Assembly: GCF_964355755.1 (NCBI RefSeq)
Contig: NC_092670.1
Location: 11,655,201-11,719,200 of the forward strand
Direction: 5' to 3'
DNA length: 64,000 bases
DNA from: Antedon mediterranea
Lineage: Eukaryota > Echinodermata > Crinoidea > Comatulida > Antedonidae
The notes beneath the pieces were generated by a model. It saw nothing but the letters and a program-made list of their open reading frames with translations. It searched no databases and was not told the DNA's origin. Shown here in pieces: positions 1 through 21,165 of this stretch. The position numbers and the translations under genes were made by a program. Positions within the stretch are counted from its first letter, which is position 1. Every line of letters begins with the position of its first letter.

Positions 1-480
1 TTTATTTATTTCTACATTTACAACACAGAATAATTGTCACCAAATTGTTTTAAAGTAAACATATTATACACTGCACTGTATTTGAAAAATTTCAATTTTA
101 TCTGGAACAAAATTACAGTACCTGTTTGTAGTACAAGTTAATAATACACTTTACAAATAAAAATAAAACACATTTTTTATTGAAAAAAAAATATAACAAA
201 CATTTCAAATCAGTTGATTGAAGGAAATAAATATTATTTAAAAATCTGCACATCCACAACATTTTAAGTTTCTATGTGCATATAGTTTGTTTTTTAAAAT
301 ATGTTGTCAATTAGCATAAAACTAAAATTTTGAAGAAAATGTAATATGGCACAGTGATGCTAGAATTATGAACTGTAGGAATGAGAAAAACAGCACTTGG
401 ATTCTAGATTCCAAAGGTCGGTGGCACGAAACGTGTCTGTCGATGGTAATGCGTCATTTACGGCATCTTAGCAATGATGC

Positions 481-1487
481 TCATTTGTAAAAACGACAAC
501 CGTTAGTCAGATTGCGAGTGTCTAAAACCTCAAGCGTGTTTTCAGCAACTATGTGCGCATAACAAATGAGTTGTGAAGGGCAATTTATGCATGTTTCTTG
601 CAGTATAGTTGCAAGCTGACAATTAATAGAGTTGTAAATATTATACTGTAGATTGGGCCTAGTTTTTAAAATGAAATGAAAGAATAGTTAAAAAAGTAAT
701 TCATGTTATTTTGCAATTGTTCGATTTCTCTAAGATTAAGTTATTTTTCTTCTTTCCCTCTAGTCTAATTTACTCTTTCTTAAAATATTACTTTACTTTA
801 CTGAAAATAATAAAGTTATAAGACTATGCTTATCTTTTGTACATGAAGTACTGTACTGTGTATGTAATTTAAGCATGTAAAGTATGTTTGTATACTTAAA
901 TTAAATTTAAGTAAATACATTTTTAAAGCATGAATATTCATCGTCCAGTAATAATATAATATCCTTATTTCAAATTAAACATATATTTGTTAACTTTCTA
1001 TCAAGCATAAATTTGTAAAACCCCAGTACAATGAGTTCTTTGTTGTAATTTTTATTATAGTATTTTTACTTACATTAGTTAGAATTTAAGAAAAAAAATT
1101 AATTCTTAAATTCCGCTGTTCCTAACTATGGAATTTTAATTAATAATTTAATGTATGTGTGGCTGCAATATGTCTATTGTTGGTGAACAACATAGCTTGA
1201 CACACACACACCTGTAAACTGTACTACTGTATACTACTGTATTTACTAACTCTGTAGCTTAGAAAACATGTATACATACATACCTGATGCTCATCGAATA
1301 TCTCCTGTATCTTTTCACCATGTTGACCTGGCGTCTGCTGGTAGCCCTCGGGATTGGCATTACTTGCAGCCCCTTTGTAATCCTCAGCAAGACCGAACCG
1401 GCCCCATTCAATGTTCTTAGGTGATTCTCTTTTCGATGATGTCATTAATTTGGCAGACTCACCTTCTTGGCCTATATTTTCAGCCAT
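481..1487 (-). CDS. Predicted two-exon gene for a 112-aa protein, unrecognised
   Basis: The first coding exon runs 1487 down to 1284: ATG, 68 codons, then CAG before a GTATGT donor. It encodes MAENIGQEGESAK and a Gly/Asn/Gln-rich middle (WGRFGLAEDYKGAA) ending in EIFDEHQ. A second exon is inferred at 615 down to 481, after a TTGTCAG acceptor in matching phase. It encodes 44 residues starting LATILQETCINCPSQL, with four cysteines, ending GCRFYK and TGA. No signal peptide or membrane segment is visible. I do not recognise the family. The gene is head-to-head with STT3A, their start codons about 2.4 kb apart. Exon 1 is well supported by open frame and donor. Exon 2 rests on phase and acceptor alone and could be replaced by exons outside the window. 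Confidence 0.5.
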
Positions 1488-2940
1488 TGCTGATTTCTTT
1501 TTGTTATTTTTTTGTTGACTTGGTCACCTCAGCATTTTTGTCTTGCAAGTCTAAAAAGCAGAAAACAAAAATAATTGTCTTGGAAAACAGATTTCACAAT
1601 GCTTTTTGTTTAGCCATAGAAGATTGTTCCGACATGATATAGGCCTAGCCTAAGTTTGTTAGTATGTGCAGTCAATGTGGAAATTATGATCGCCTCATGA
1701 ACTACAGTAGTTGTGAAATGTATGTATGTATGCCATTTTTGCATTGACATTGACAGTTTATGCACATGTCAATTGAATGACTATGACCCACTACGACCCC
1801 GGGAGAGGTGCACAATGTGTGTGTTAATGTCTGTCTCTTTATCACCGACAATATCATGAACCTAAAGGTAAGTCATTTTTTAATGCACAGGTGCGTCAAA
1901 GTATTCATAAGGTATGATGCACATTGGAAAATGATACACCTCTCCCGGGGATCGTATAGTTAGTGGGTCATTATACAATTGAAAAATGCATTATATACTG
2001 TAGTGTCGACGGGGCTATATAAGTTTGTTAATTTTGCTATACAAAGCGCTCAACTCAGAAGAGAGAGGAAACATTGCTACATGGCGCATTTAGTAGAATC
2101 GGTAGGAGCTAGGAGGGGGAGAAGAGAAATTATCGTTCATCATCGACTCAACTAAAGTTAGTAGCATCAAATGAAACTTAATCTTTCTTCATTGCCCACT
2201 GAGTCTAGGCCTAAAAACTAACCAAAATCAAGCAACACCCAGTCAGGCCCATCTCAGCCAGAGAGGGGGCAGTGATGATATCAACATTGCAGCACAGGTT
2301 CAGGCGGCTCATCATCATCAGGATGATGAGCCTAAAGTAAAACTAATCATACAACACAAAACAGCAGACGTGTCCAGATGCCAAATTAGTTTACTTCAAT
2401 ATACCTTAAATTGTGTCGTTTATGTGTGACTATAGTGTTCCATCATTATTATACATTATTCCTGAATAGCCTGTGCACAAATAATTTATGAATAACTATA
2501 GTTTGATACAATTTCTTACCTCCTAAACAGGTGTCACTTCTTGCTTCTGTATCTTCTGCCGGATCTTGTTGTTTATTTTGTGTTCTCAGCAGAGGGGTAA
2601 CTTCATTTTGGTGAAAAAGCTATTTTAACCTTTGACACCAGGGTATAGCTATTCTTTCATTCATTTTTACTCCCCGTTGACGTGGCATGAACTCGAAATA
2701 AACAACTGATTGTTTTACTATTTCGTTGAAACATATACTTAAAAATTACAATATATTTCAATTCTCTACTTATATCCATGTTCATTTGAATAACTAAAAT
2801 TCCCTGTCATAGTAAATAACCCACTTTTTTAAACAGTTACTGTAAATCGTGCACAGTCGGAATAAATCGTAAACCGTTCGGGTATTCAAGAAATCTATCT
2901 CATTCACTTATACAATCGGTGTTCGGATTTATTCGGAAAC
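1488..2940. other. Intergenic stretch between divergent genes
   Basis: No coding sequence seen. It holds a 187-bp inverted-repeat element at 1784-1970 and a small perfect hairpin at 2306-2332 (GGCTCATCATC and its complement). It probably contains the promoters of both flanking genes, but no TATA box or other core element can be assigned with confidence. Confidence 0.5.
1784..1970. mobile_element. Short inverted-repeat element (MITE-like)
   Basis: The left end reads TGACCCACTACGACCCCGGG and the right end is its complement with a 7-nt interruption, ending AGTGGGTCA. Both arms continue inward through GAGAGGTG. The centre is non-coding. The flanking target duplication is unclear. Confidence 0.6.
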
Positions 2941-2953
2941 TGTCGGATTTATA

Positions 2954-3023
2954 ATGGCTGCGCCCAGGTGTCGTCGTGTACATTAGTCAACCGTATGTGT
3001 ACCCTCTTTGCACCGGTCCCTAG
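2954..3023 (+). promoter_or_regulatory. Possible non-coding first exon of STT3A with a short uORF
   Basis: A consensus donor (CTAG then GTAAGTAAAG) lies at 3024. The next good acceptor (TTCATTATAG, 3825) opens the exon carrying the STT3A start at 3846. If spliced this way the 5' exon contains an upstream ORF at 2954-2986, ATG to TAG, encoding MAAPRCRRVH. The transcription start is not known, so the 5' limit of this exon is open. Confidence 0.4.
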
Positions 3024-3845
3024 GTAAGTAAAGAGGCTTGTGTTTTCGAGTTTAAAAAATGTAAATTTTGAAATTGATTGACGTAACAAATCAAAGTTTT
3101 ACTATGAATTGTTATTCTTTAATTTTTTATGTATTCATTTACCTTCTAATTTCTTTAATCATAGTTTCTGTTTTTACAAAATCAATGAATAAAACGAATC
3201 GGTGTACCCTGCCGCGGCGGTGTAGCCTAGCTAGCTAGCTAGGCCTCTATAGGCCTAGCCTAGCTAGGGTAGCCCCGAATAAAGCATAAACCACGTAAGC
3301 ATCAGTACCCTGGATGGGATGGATGGGTCTAGGCATTTAGGTAGGACCACCTCTAGACTAGCCTAGACTGAGGCCTAGAGTAGCAGTAGGTAGCAGAAAA
3401 GGACCTCACTCAGACTAGGCCTCTACTCTACTCTACTGTAATAATAATAATAATAAATATATCATCTCAAAAAGTACACAGTCGTCCCATCGCAAAGTCG
3501 CCCCTAAAACGTTAAAATAGTTTACAAGTGCGTAAAATTACTACGCAATGATATTCTTTCGCAATTTGAACACAAAATGACACGAAATGTGTAGGCATAA
3601 AATTGGGAGCTCCTCGTGTAGTCCCAGGTCGCACTACATTGGAGCGACTTGACTGGATTCCATATCATATCCCAGCCAGGTATATATATAAAAACACATT
3701 TATTTAGATAAAATAATTATTTATTTTTTAGGCCTAGCTAGCGTAGTTCAGTTTCTGTATGTATTAGTAGGTAACTGTATACTCGTTCATACTATGAATC
3801 ATCATTTTATTTTTGTTCATTATAGATTGATTAAAGCATACTTTG

Positions 3846-12289
<8,444 letters not shown>

Positions 12290-12591
12290 TTAATGATTAC
12301 TTTTTTGATATTTTTTTTCTTGTATTTCTTTTGAATTAATTTTGAATGTATGGATACATTTGTTGTATTTTTCTTAATCTTTTTTGTGTATTTTCTACAA
12401 TTTTTCTCACATATTACGGCCAAGGAAAATACATTATATGGTTCTCATCAGCACCTCTAAAATATTACTTGTAGCAGTGTAGGATTTTTATCTTTTGTCC
12501 CCTGATTTTAATTACTTAGCAACCTTGCCGGATCCTCCCAAGGTCGACAGGTCATTTATATGTGGTAGCGTAGCTAGTCTTAGCTTCTGTA

Positions 12592-12727
12592 AAGCTCTGT
12601 CTACACTATCAAACTAGTTTGACAAAAAGTCTGCTGTGCCCAAATATGGTAGTGATATAGTGATCATCATGTCTATATATGGGCACATTTTTTTGTCACA
12701 TAAACTTTGATAGTATAGACAGAGCTT
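12592..12727. mobile_element. MITE family M1, copy downstream of STT3A
   Basis: Ends AAGCTCTGTCTACACTATCA and the complement TGATAGTATAGACAGAGCTT, flanked by TA on both sides. It carries a single internal GCCCAAATATGGTAGTGATA unit, so it is the simplest near-complete copy of the family here. Confidence 0.8.
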
Positions 12728-12729
12728 TA

Positions 12730-13886
12730 GGTCTACACTTTACGTAAACATTACATAAAGTAATGTTTTGTGTAAATATACAGTATTGAGAAAAGAATGA
12801 CAATATCAACAGATTTTGATTTTTTGCTTTCAACCTTTGTATTTATTTCTTGACAAAAAAAAGTTGAAAATAAGCATTTTTGGTGAAGGGCAAAATTTTG
12901 CGTTTAGGCAACTGATGACTTGGTATTTAAATATTGACATCTCATTAAGTAATAAACATTCACATGCATACAGTGTACACAGGGCTGCAAACGTTTTTAA
13001 TTTTTACCACTCGCACCAATTACACTGTACAAATGGTCATATTTTATATAAACAATTATATTTAAAGCATCTTTGCCTCGTCTGTTTTTAACCTCTCGCT
13101 ACGGCAAGTACAAAATACACAAATACAATTGTCAAAATTAAAATTTAAATACTTGTTGGGTGTTAATAAAGCTACAACTTCTAAGAATAACATACAGTAT
13201 ATATACAAATTAAAACTACAGGACGTTCTTATGAACACAACATACACGCTAATGTACTTTTGCAGTCCCATAAATTGGTCATTTTGTAAAATTTTTTTTT
13301 ATTTCATTAGCTGTAGTTATTGAATATAATTTCCAATGTACTTAATTTCCATTAAATTTGCATCAATAAACTCATCGTTACGTGAGATACATAAGATGCA
13401 TTGTGAAGTGTATAATGTACAATGCTCTCAAGATATATGAATAAAACATAGAGAGAAAATTACTGATCTTTAATGTTTATTGCTACAACAGCACTTTAGA
13501 ATACACTTTATACTGTACTATGAAAACTAACCCTTTTTTAAATTACAGTAGTTACTAAAACATAAAAAGTTTGATACTGATAAATTCAGAGATTGTGAAA
13601 AGCAAACATTGAAATACAATCATTGTTGTTATAAAAATGTCACCATAAACTATACAGAGTTCAATATAAATTCGAAGTTAGTTTTAATTGTCTTATAGAT
13701 GAAAAACTACACTAAATACACATTATTCAGAAAAACAAGTTTTTCCAAACAGCACATAACACGTTTTATGTTGTTGAGCGATAGATGGCGACAAACATCC
13801 AGTAAAAGTGTGTAAAAAATGCCGAGTTGTTATTGTTTATTTTTATTATGAACATTTTAAAGATATATAGTTATAAAAAAAACACG
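12730..13886. other. Intergenic, STT3A downstream region
   Basis: No supported gene. AT-rich, with AATAAA motifs near 13367 and 13440 that could serve polyadenylation of longer STT3A transcripts. Short open frames here look random. Confidence 0.4.
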
Positions 13887-15810
13887 ATGTTGACTAGAAA
13901 TCCAGACAAAGACTTTGTTTTACATGGTACATCAACGCCACTAAGGTACACTTGCATTTCTAATGTCAATTTAGGCAGCCAAACATAAACATCTCTAGGC
14001 CTACTACTACGCCGTGGCTTAGTTACGACTGTTGCCACGGACGCGGAGCTACAGTTCCCCACCACAAGCATTTCTGAACTACTACTAGACTAGGCCTAGC
14101 CAGCCTAAACTAGGCCTAGACTAAATGAAATTATAAAGGACTAGCCATTTACAATAACATTAATGTTAGTGACTTATGTTATTAATTATTCGATTGATAT
14201 TAATATTATTGTCTAATGAATATTATTAGCTTTTTGGGGGCCTCCCTAGGCTAGGCTAGGCTAGGCCTAGAATAATTTATAAAAATATCCTCTCTAGCAG
14301 CTAGTCTCTAGTAGTAGGCCTACTCTAGGTAGTAGAGTATAATATACATTAGCTAGCTACAGTATAGGGCCTTATAACAAGTTGGTTGTAGAGCAAGGTA
14401 ATTGATTTTAGTTGTAATTGATTGTTCTTTTTATAGAAAAGAAAATTCAAGACAATACCAGACTAACTCTGAGCGGACCTTGAGTACAACTAACTTATCG
14501 CAATCAGCAATACTCACTGGATTGCGCAATGGAACGTTGAGTCGCTCATCTGGAAAGTATTCGACGTATGATACTCAACAATTGAATGATAGCGTCAGCA
14601 GTATTCTGAAAAAGAGTAGTCTTAAGCCCGGTAGACGGAGACAAACTGGAGAACTCTCCCTGGATCTGCAGAGTTTGAATAGCAGCTTGAACAAGAGCTT
14701 GAACAAAAGTGTTAGTTTCACAGAGCATCAGTCTCATGCTCGCCAAAAAGCTGAAGCAGACAGTGACGAAGAAAGTTTAACAGCTTTTGAGAACGAGCTA
14801 CAACGACTCATCGATAGCGATTTACAAGAAAATGACGAGTACGAGAAAAAGAAGTATCAAACCAGCAATATCCCAAAATCTCAATGGTATATCGATCCTG
14901 TACATCTGAAGGATGACATGGAGTTTCCTGTCTTTGAATCCCTCGGAGTAAGTATGAAGTCGGTATCACCACATTCAAGAACTGCCGGAATGTTGGGAAC
15001 TGAACTTGCTCAGCACCGGATTAATTCTGGGATTGTGCAAGACTCTAGCACTCGTCGGTACTTTCTTCCGACGTCACAATCCACTCTGAGAAGCACTGTA
15101 AGTAGACCACCGTCGGAGAACGGAAGGTCAAGAAATTACTTATCAAAATGTGCTCAACTGGTAACAAAAGCAACGTCGGATTATAATTATCTCGTAGCTT
15201 CACAGCGCTTTGTCGATGGGGAAGAGATCGTTTCTCCTTACCGTTATGAACTTGCTAAGTTAAGAATGGAACGGCTGCGTCTTGAAGAAGACAGAATCTT
15301 GGAATCTAAAAGACAAGATGAACTGGAACGAATAAGAGGTCCGCAGCCTAAATGGTTGGTTTATGATAATTTTCATATGATGATTATGATTATTCTTTCA
15401 CACTGGTTCAGAAAGTTCCTGCACTGGTTAAGAGAAGCACATTTGTAAACTTATACAGTACTTATTGTGAATATTAGAGTTGGTATACCCTGTCCATGTC
15501 ATCGATAGTGCTCTGGTCCCATAAGAGCATGTAATTGAATGTACTATAGTGTACCAGAGAGTTGTAAGCACATATACAATTTATTTGTTTTTGTATAATA
15601 TTGAAAACAAATATTGTATTCAATTTTAGATATCATTTCAATATTGAATTTGTTTTTTATAGGTATGAGTTGAAAACCCCTCAATTTTGCTATGAAGCTC
15701 ATAAGAACAATGGCCTTCTGAAGAGCCAGGATGAATGGCAGAATCTGCTGGACTATCGACAATCACTAATTAAGTCATCTAAACTCTTTCAAGGTTCCTT
15801 ACATCAATGA
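13887..15810 (+). CDS. Three-exon gene for a 374-aa unrecognised protein
   Basis: Exons 13887-13945, 14437-15354 and 15663-15810. Junction phases match (AG|A and TG|G codons) and the total is 375 codons including TGA. Exon 1 encodes MLTRNPDKDFVLHGTSTPLR. The large middle exon is Ser-rich and basic at first (KKSSLKPGRRRQTG), then has an acidic stretch (ADSDEESLTAFENELQRL) and a charged helix around YELAKLRMERLRLEED, a probable coiled coil. Exon 3 gives WYELKTPQFCYEAHKNN and ends SLHQ. No signal peptide or membrane segment is seen, so a cytosolic or cytoskeletal protein is likely. The compact conserved-looking C-terminus suggests a real domain, but I cannot name the family. Extending exon 2 upstream to 14402 would be an alternative start; the exon 1 model is preferred because phase and donor fit. 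Confidence 0.7.
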
Positions 15811-17130
15811 AAAGAACTGTAGCCTCGGAATAGGACACTTATTCCCACAATAATATCAACAAGTCTTAGACTATTAGATACTGTACTAAAAATATGGTAC
15901 CCTACAGTAGGAGCTGATTCAGACGTATAACCTGACCGTGGCAACTTCAGTAATCCTTGGGTAAAGCATTGCAGAGAGACACCCTATTAGGCTTATATGA
16001 TATGAAGGTTTTTTAAGCAGATATTAAAGATATATTGTCTACAAAAAAAATAATTTTGTTGTTGTTGTTGAATGTGCCATTTTAATGTCACATATTAATG
16101 TCACATAATAGTTATTTACTTTGTTTGACCAAACAATTAATGCAAGTAAAATATATTTACCTAAAAAGCTGTAAGTAAAGCAAAACAAAACATAGTCTGG
16201 GAATGGGATTTTGCTTTAACTTAATAGTTTATTTGGTTTAGTTTGGTTTGGTGAAATGATTATTTTTTTTTTCTTACTGGGGTTTATTATAAACTGCAAA
16301 ATGGCCTTTTTAAAGTCTGATTTTATTCACCTTCAGTTTATGTTTTGATGGGACAAATACATCTTAAACTATATTTGCAGCGTGAAAAATAAAAGATATT
16401 GCTAAAAAAAACAAAAAATCGTCTACCTTTAGCTTACAGTGTATAATATCTGTATAATGAGGCCCTTTTAAGGACCTCATTATACAGGTATTATAAGACA
16501 GTGCTGTAACAACGAAGTTGTTATTAATTACAATAATAAAGCGACAATGATATTGTATACAAACATTGACGTGAGCGCCATTGAAAGAAGAAAGGACAAG
16601 AAACGTGTCTAAGATGCCCCAGACTTATTTTTAATTTCAATATCGGGCTATAAAAGATTCCTATCAATACATTATTTAATCAACCAAGGCTATAATATAA
16701 CGTCCATCATAGATACGGTACTAAAAAGCAAAAATGTTTAATTAAAAACAAGGTATTACATATTGATGTTGCATGCATGTGTCGTGTTCAAGCCTTCATG
16801 GTTCAAGTGAATAAAACTAAACTAAACACATTTCTGAATTCTGATTAGTTGCTCAATTTAACAAGTCACAAAAAGTAGAAGAAAATATGAATACACATTC
16901 CCAGAAGTCAACGCTTTTGATGCGAAAATAAATTCGCCAATTGGAAAAGAGACTTCAATTTGCTCAGTTGTGTGACGCATGCGCATTTTCATCATGTTGG
17001 TTTGACTTTTATAGAAAAAGACGGTGACATATATTATAACGTTGCTAATTAATTTTTATTTGTTTTTATTTGGGTGTTGTTTAAAATACATTCTTATTTG
17101 CGCTCTAACCAGCAACAAACAAAGACCAAA
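15811..17130. other. Intergenic between the 374-aa gene and lectin-kringle copy A
   Basis: Holds the probable 3' UTR of the upstream gene, a 23-bp hairpin at 16443-16494 and the promoter side of copy A. The block at about 16870-16920 (AGAAGAAAATATGAATAC, then GTCAACG) is shared with the region upstream of copy B at about 31215-31260. No other gene seen. Confidence 0.5.
16443..16494. repeat. 23-bp hairpin with 6-nt loop
   Basis: Left arm ATAATATCTGTATAATGAGG plus CCC pairs with the right arm at 16472-16494. Two positions are G-U wobbles in the RNA sense and there are no bulges. The loop is TTTTAA. It could be a degenerate MITE or a 3' UTR structure. Confidence 0.6.
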
Positions 17131-17404
17131 ATGAAACTTGTATTCGTAATTTTGGTGGTTTTATCTATTTTAAAATTAGGCGAATCTGGTGAGTATCATT
17201 TACGATTTTTATAATACAAATAATATAAGGGCCCACTATTTATTAATAATCTTTGGTCGAATTTGATTAATTAATTCGATTACTGTACTGTAGTAAAAAT
17301 ATTAGTTACTTGTAAATCTTTGTAACAAGAAGTCCACACACTTTAAACTTACAAATTATTGAAAAAATTACCGTAAATTACCTTAAATCCAATGTCAAAA
17401 CTAA

Positions 17405-17490
17405 ATGCTTGGTTCCCACTATAGAGACGCAAAGGATAATGTAAGTGATTTGACAAATGACAGGTCATGCGTTGCGTATCTAACCGGACC
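17405..17490. mobile_element. MITE family M2 short copy
   Basis: GCTTGGTTCCCACTATAGAG at the left and CATGCGTTGCGTATCTAACC at the right are M2 ends with only about 40 bp between. It lies in intron 1 of copy A. Confidence 0.5.
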
Positions 17491-17748
17491 ACGCTTTTGA
17501 ATAACAATGTCTTACATCTCTCATTTCTACTTTATATGTTATTCCATATACACAACGAACCTTTATGGCAATGCGTCGCATTCTATCAAAATATGTTACA
17601 GGCCTATGTATGTTACTGGTTCATAACATATTTTGAATACCGGAATCCGAGTAAATTCCTCAGTCTAGAAATGTCTTCAAAAACCAAGCAAAACCTCGTA
17701 GGCTATGCCTTTTTAAAAAATGTGAAATTATTCAAAACTAAAATACTT

Positions 17749-18272
17749 AAAGATGTATTGTCCCTTTGACTAATTCAAAACAATTTTTTTTTTTTATTAT
17801 TTCGAAAAAAAAAGTGGGTCATTTTGAAGTATCATAATAGTTAACTTTCACCAAAAATTAGTTGAAAAAAAATTATTTAACCGAAATACGGACGTTTTTT
17901 TGTTCAAAAAATAACTTGACTTCCAGTCAAAGTTTTCGATCAAAACATATCTCATAATGCAACGCGCTTGTATGCATAATCATAAAACTTCCTCGCGATC
18001 TGTGTGAAAACACCTTCTCAACCGAGTTGTAAACAATCCTAATTAGCAATATGCATAATGCATACTCGTGGTTTGAAATCTTTGTTTACTTTCGCTCGTG
18101 ACGATATTCCAGACGAAATGTAATCAAATTAATTTATCTGTTAATTACGTAAACCTTTTGCCTCAAATTTTCGACTTAAAGTGAATAACTTTAATATTAC
18201 TTTGATATGGTCATTTTAAATTTAGAATATTTTTTTTTCATTTTTTGTGTTTCAAGGGACAATATACATCTA
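17749..18272. mobile_element. Non-autonomous DNA element with AAAGATGTATTGTCCCTTT ends
   Basis: The left AAAGATGTATTGTCCCTTT is mirrored on the right by AAGGGACAATATACATCTA. The interior is AT-rich and non-coding. A further copy of one end (GGGACAATGCATCTTTAAAT) occurs at about 46597 and a related one at about 16350. Confidence 0.5.
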
Positions 18273-18379
18273 TAAACAGTCAGGGGAAATTGCAAAAGGC
18301 TTCCTACTTTCTAAGAGTTTTTATGGGACAATACATGCCCTTACTCACTGTAACGTGTTAGGTGCTTCTCATGCATCTT

Positions 18380-21165
18380 CGTACCTCTCTGAAAAGCTAA
18401 AAGAATGCATAAGTTTGTACCCCTTCAGTCCGCTTATCATAAGAAAGCCACTAATAAACTATGGTTTAATAAAGAGATAGAAAATATAATCAAAGTTAAA
18501 CACAAAGCATGGAATAAGTATCTTAAATGTAAAAATCAGAGTAATTGGAATAGCTTTGTTTTAGCTAGGAATCAAGCTACCAATGAAGTCCGCAAGGCAA
18601 GAGCTTCTTTAGAGAAAACAATCGCTTCAGATGTTAAAATAAATCCAAAATCCTTTGGCATTATGTAAATAGTCAGCGAAAATATAAGCCTTTTATTCTA
18701 GACTTAAAAGATGATGAGGGAAATTTTGTGTCGTCAAAAATAAATAAAGCTGAATTATTTAATGAATCGTTTATTGGAGTTTTTACAGTGGAGAATCTTA
18801 AGGAGTTTCCTGAAATGGCTGATAAACCAGATATAATTCCGGTCAATGATATGAAGCTTTTAGCGTCTGATATAACTAAATATTTAAGTGGTTTAGACAT
18901 CTGTAAGTCGCCAGGTCCGGATGAGATCCATTCCAGGATTTTAAAAGAAAATTCAGATATTTTGGGTGAAGCATTAGCAGTTATTCTTAATAATTAATGA
19001 GTGAGGGTGTGGTTCCAGAATCCTGGAAATATGCCGATGTCGTTCCGCTCTATAAGAAAGAAGACAAGTCAGCTCCGCTAAACTATCGACCGGTAAGCCT
19101 AACATCAAACTTATATAAAACAATGGAAACATTTGTTGGAGATGAGATAGTGAAACATTTTGAATTAATTTCCCTTTTTTCCGTTGCTCAGCATGGTTTC
19201 AGATCGGGCAGATCTTGTTCAACTCAGCTTTTAGAGGTTCTTAATGACTGGCAAAATTCTTTGGATTCCCAAGAGAGTTTTGACTGTTTGTATCTGTATT
19301 TCCAAAAGGCCTTTGATAAGGTGCCTTATTGTCGTTTATTGAGGAAACTTAAATTTTATGGAATAAAAAGAAAATTATTAAATTGGATTAATTAAGTCTT
19401 TTTTGTCTGGAAGAAAACAACGAGTTTCAGTAGAAGGAATCAAGTCTAAGTGGAGAGATGTTGTTAGCGGAGTTCCGCAAGGGAGTGTATTAGGCCCTGT
19501 CTTGTTTTTAATTTTTATAAACGACATCCCTGATTCTTCTTTCCCTTTTCAGGGAATTTATTGGTTCAAAGTATATTGGCCTTTGGCCCTAATACAAACA
19601 TAAAAATTAACTATAACTTAAGATAATTGTTTCTTCTTTCAAAAGCAAAGTAGACGTATTTTCCTAAATTATAAGTAAAATTTGTGTTGGAAAGTAATAA
19701 ACAAAGCTTATTAATAGAAGGAAAAACACGAATAAATCTTGGAATAAAACTTTTTCTTAAATCATTATAAAATGTGCATTGCAAAATAAAATGATATTCA
19801 TCCTCAACAATGTTCTTTTTACATAATTTACACGTTCTCTTATATCTTTCTACACCCTCCCATCTGCCCTTTTCAATTTCTAGCTCTAATATCCCTAAAC
19901 GTAACTTAGTTAATAATCTTCTTTGTTTAAAATTAATGATGTTGGTCAAGTGATAACTTAAACATATTTCTTTTTTATAAAGAGAAAAGAGCCTTAACTT
20001 ATTATGTAAACTACATTTTTGAATGCATTTTTGTTTTTCAATATCACATAAGCGCAACTTAAATTCTCTCAAAAATAAACCTTTACTATTAACATATTGT
20101 TGTAACCATATATAACCAAAACCAGTAGAAAAGAGTAAGTGTTTGACCTGTTGTGCCCAACAATTCTCATTACGGTTAACTTTTCTAAGTTGAAACTCAT
20201 AACACTTAAAAATGAATCTGTCATGATCTAAAGTAATAATATGTAACCAAAATCTTATAACTGTAACTAAACAATCCAAAGAAAGTGGTAATCTACCTAA
20301 CTCAGAAGTAACAGCGGCATTCAGTAAACCAATCAAAAATTAAAATGTTTGCAGATGACACAAAAATGTATTTTAGCATCAATAATATAGACGATATAAT
20401 TAAATTCCAGAGTGATATTGATTTATTGTATAAATGGTCCTCTACATGGCAATTGCCCTTCAATCTAACGAAGTGTAAGATCATGCATTTTGGTAACAAC
20501 AACCAGAAGTTTAAATATAGTATAGGAGTAGGCTAAAGCCGAGTTTTAGATCTCATTTGTCCCATGTAATTTCTGCTAACAGGAAGTTAGGTATTATATA
20601 TCGAGCGTTTACATTTTTTTGGACCCTGAGAGTTTGTTGCTTTTATACAAGTCGCTTGTACGTCCAACCCGGGAATACTGTAATAATGTCTGGGTTCCTA
20701 AGTTTTTAGCGGATGAGGATAGGTTGGAGAAGCTACAACAAAAGGCCACCCGATTCATTCCGGAACTAAGGGGTACGGAGTATGTATGTAGGCTTTAAAT
20801 ACTTGATCGTCCTACGTTAGTTTATAGAAGAAAGAGAGCTTCTCTGATCCAAGTATTTAAAATACTGAAAGGAATCGATAAATTGGACATCGAAACCTTT
20901 TTTAATATGTCAACTATCCATTATACTAGAGGTCATTCTTTCAAACTATCAAAGCCGCGGGTCAAAACTAAATGGGGATCAAATAATTTTGGAGCAAGAG
21001 TAGTTAACGATTGGGAACACTTTGCCGAGAGTTGCCGTAGAGTCAAGTCATTGAATCAGTTTAAGTCTAATTTGAATTAACACTGGAAAAACCACCACCA
21101 GAAGTTTCAGCCGTATGCCACAGTGCCTAAAGACATAAAATAAAATAAATAAATAAAAGAGATTT
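18380..21165 (+). mobile_element. CR1/L2-like LINE, degenerate and itself interrupted
   Basis: Plus-strand fragments of a non-LTR reverse transcriptase read in order: [88 protein letters not shown], and the C-terminal KTKWGSNNFGARVVNDW. Frame breaks occur near 18665, 18995 and 19393. Motif A reads YFQKAF where D is expected, so the catalytic aspartate is lost. It ends with a tail of AAATA repeats near 21140-21160. An antisense element splits it at about 19556-20340. It lies in intron 1 of copy A. Confidence 0.8.
19556..20340 (-). mobile_element. 5'-truncated LINE inserted antisense into the CR1/L2-like LINE
   Basis: The minus strand 20336-19611 is open for 241 codons and encodes a non-LTR retrotransposon C-terminus, with a zinc-knuckle-like CKLCKKNIVEDEYHFILQC. 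The host LINE resumes in frame context (KIKMFADDTK) right after it. The octamer AAAAATTA appears at both junctions (about 19600 and 20336) and may be the target duplication. Confidence 0.7.

Noticed and set aside
1421-1642. Plus-strand 73-codon ORF
   Set aside because: Antisense to the well-supported minus-strand exon at 1284-1487; no splice or domain support.
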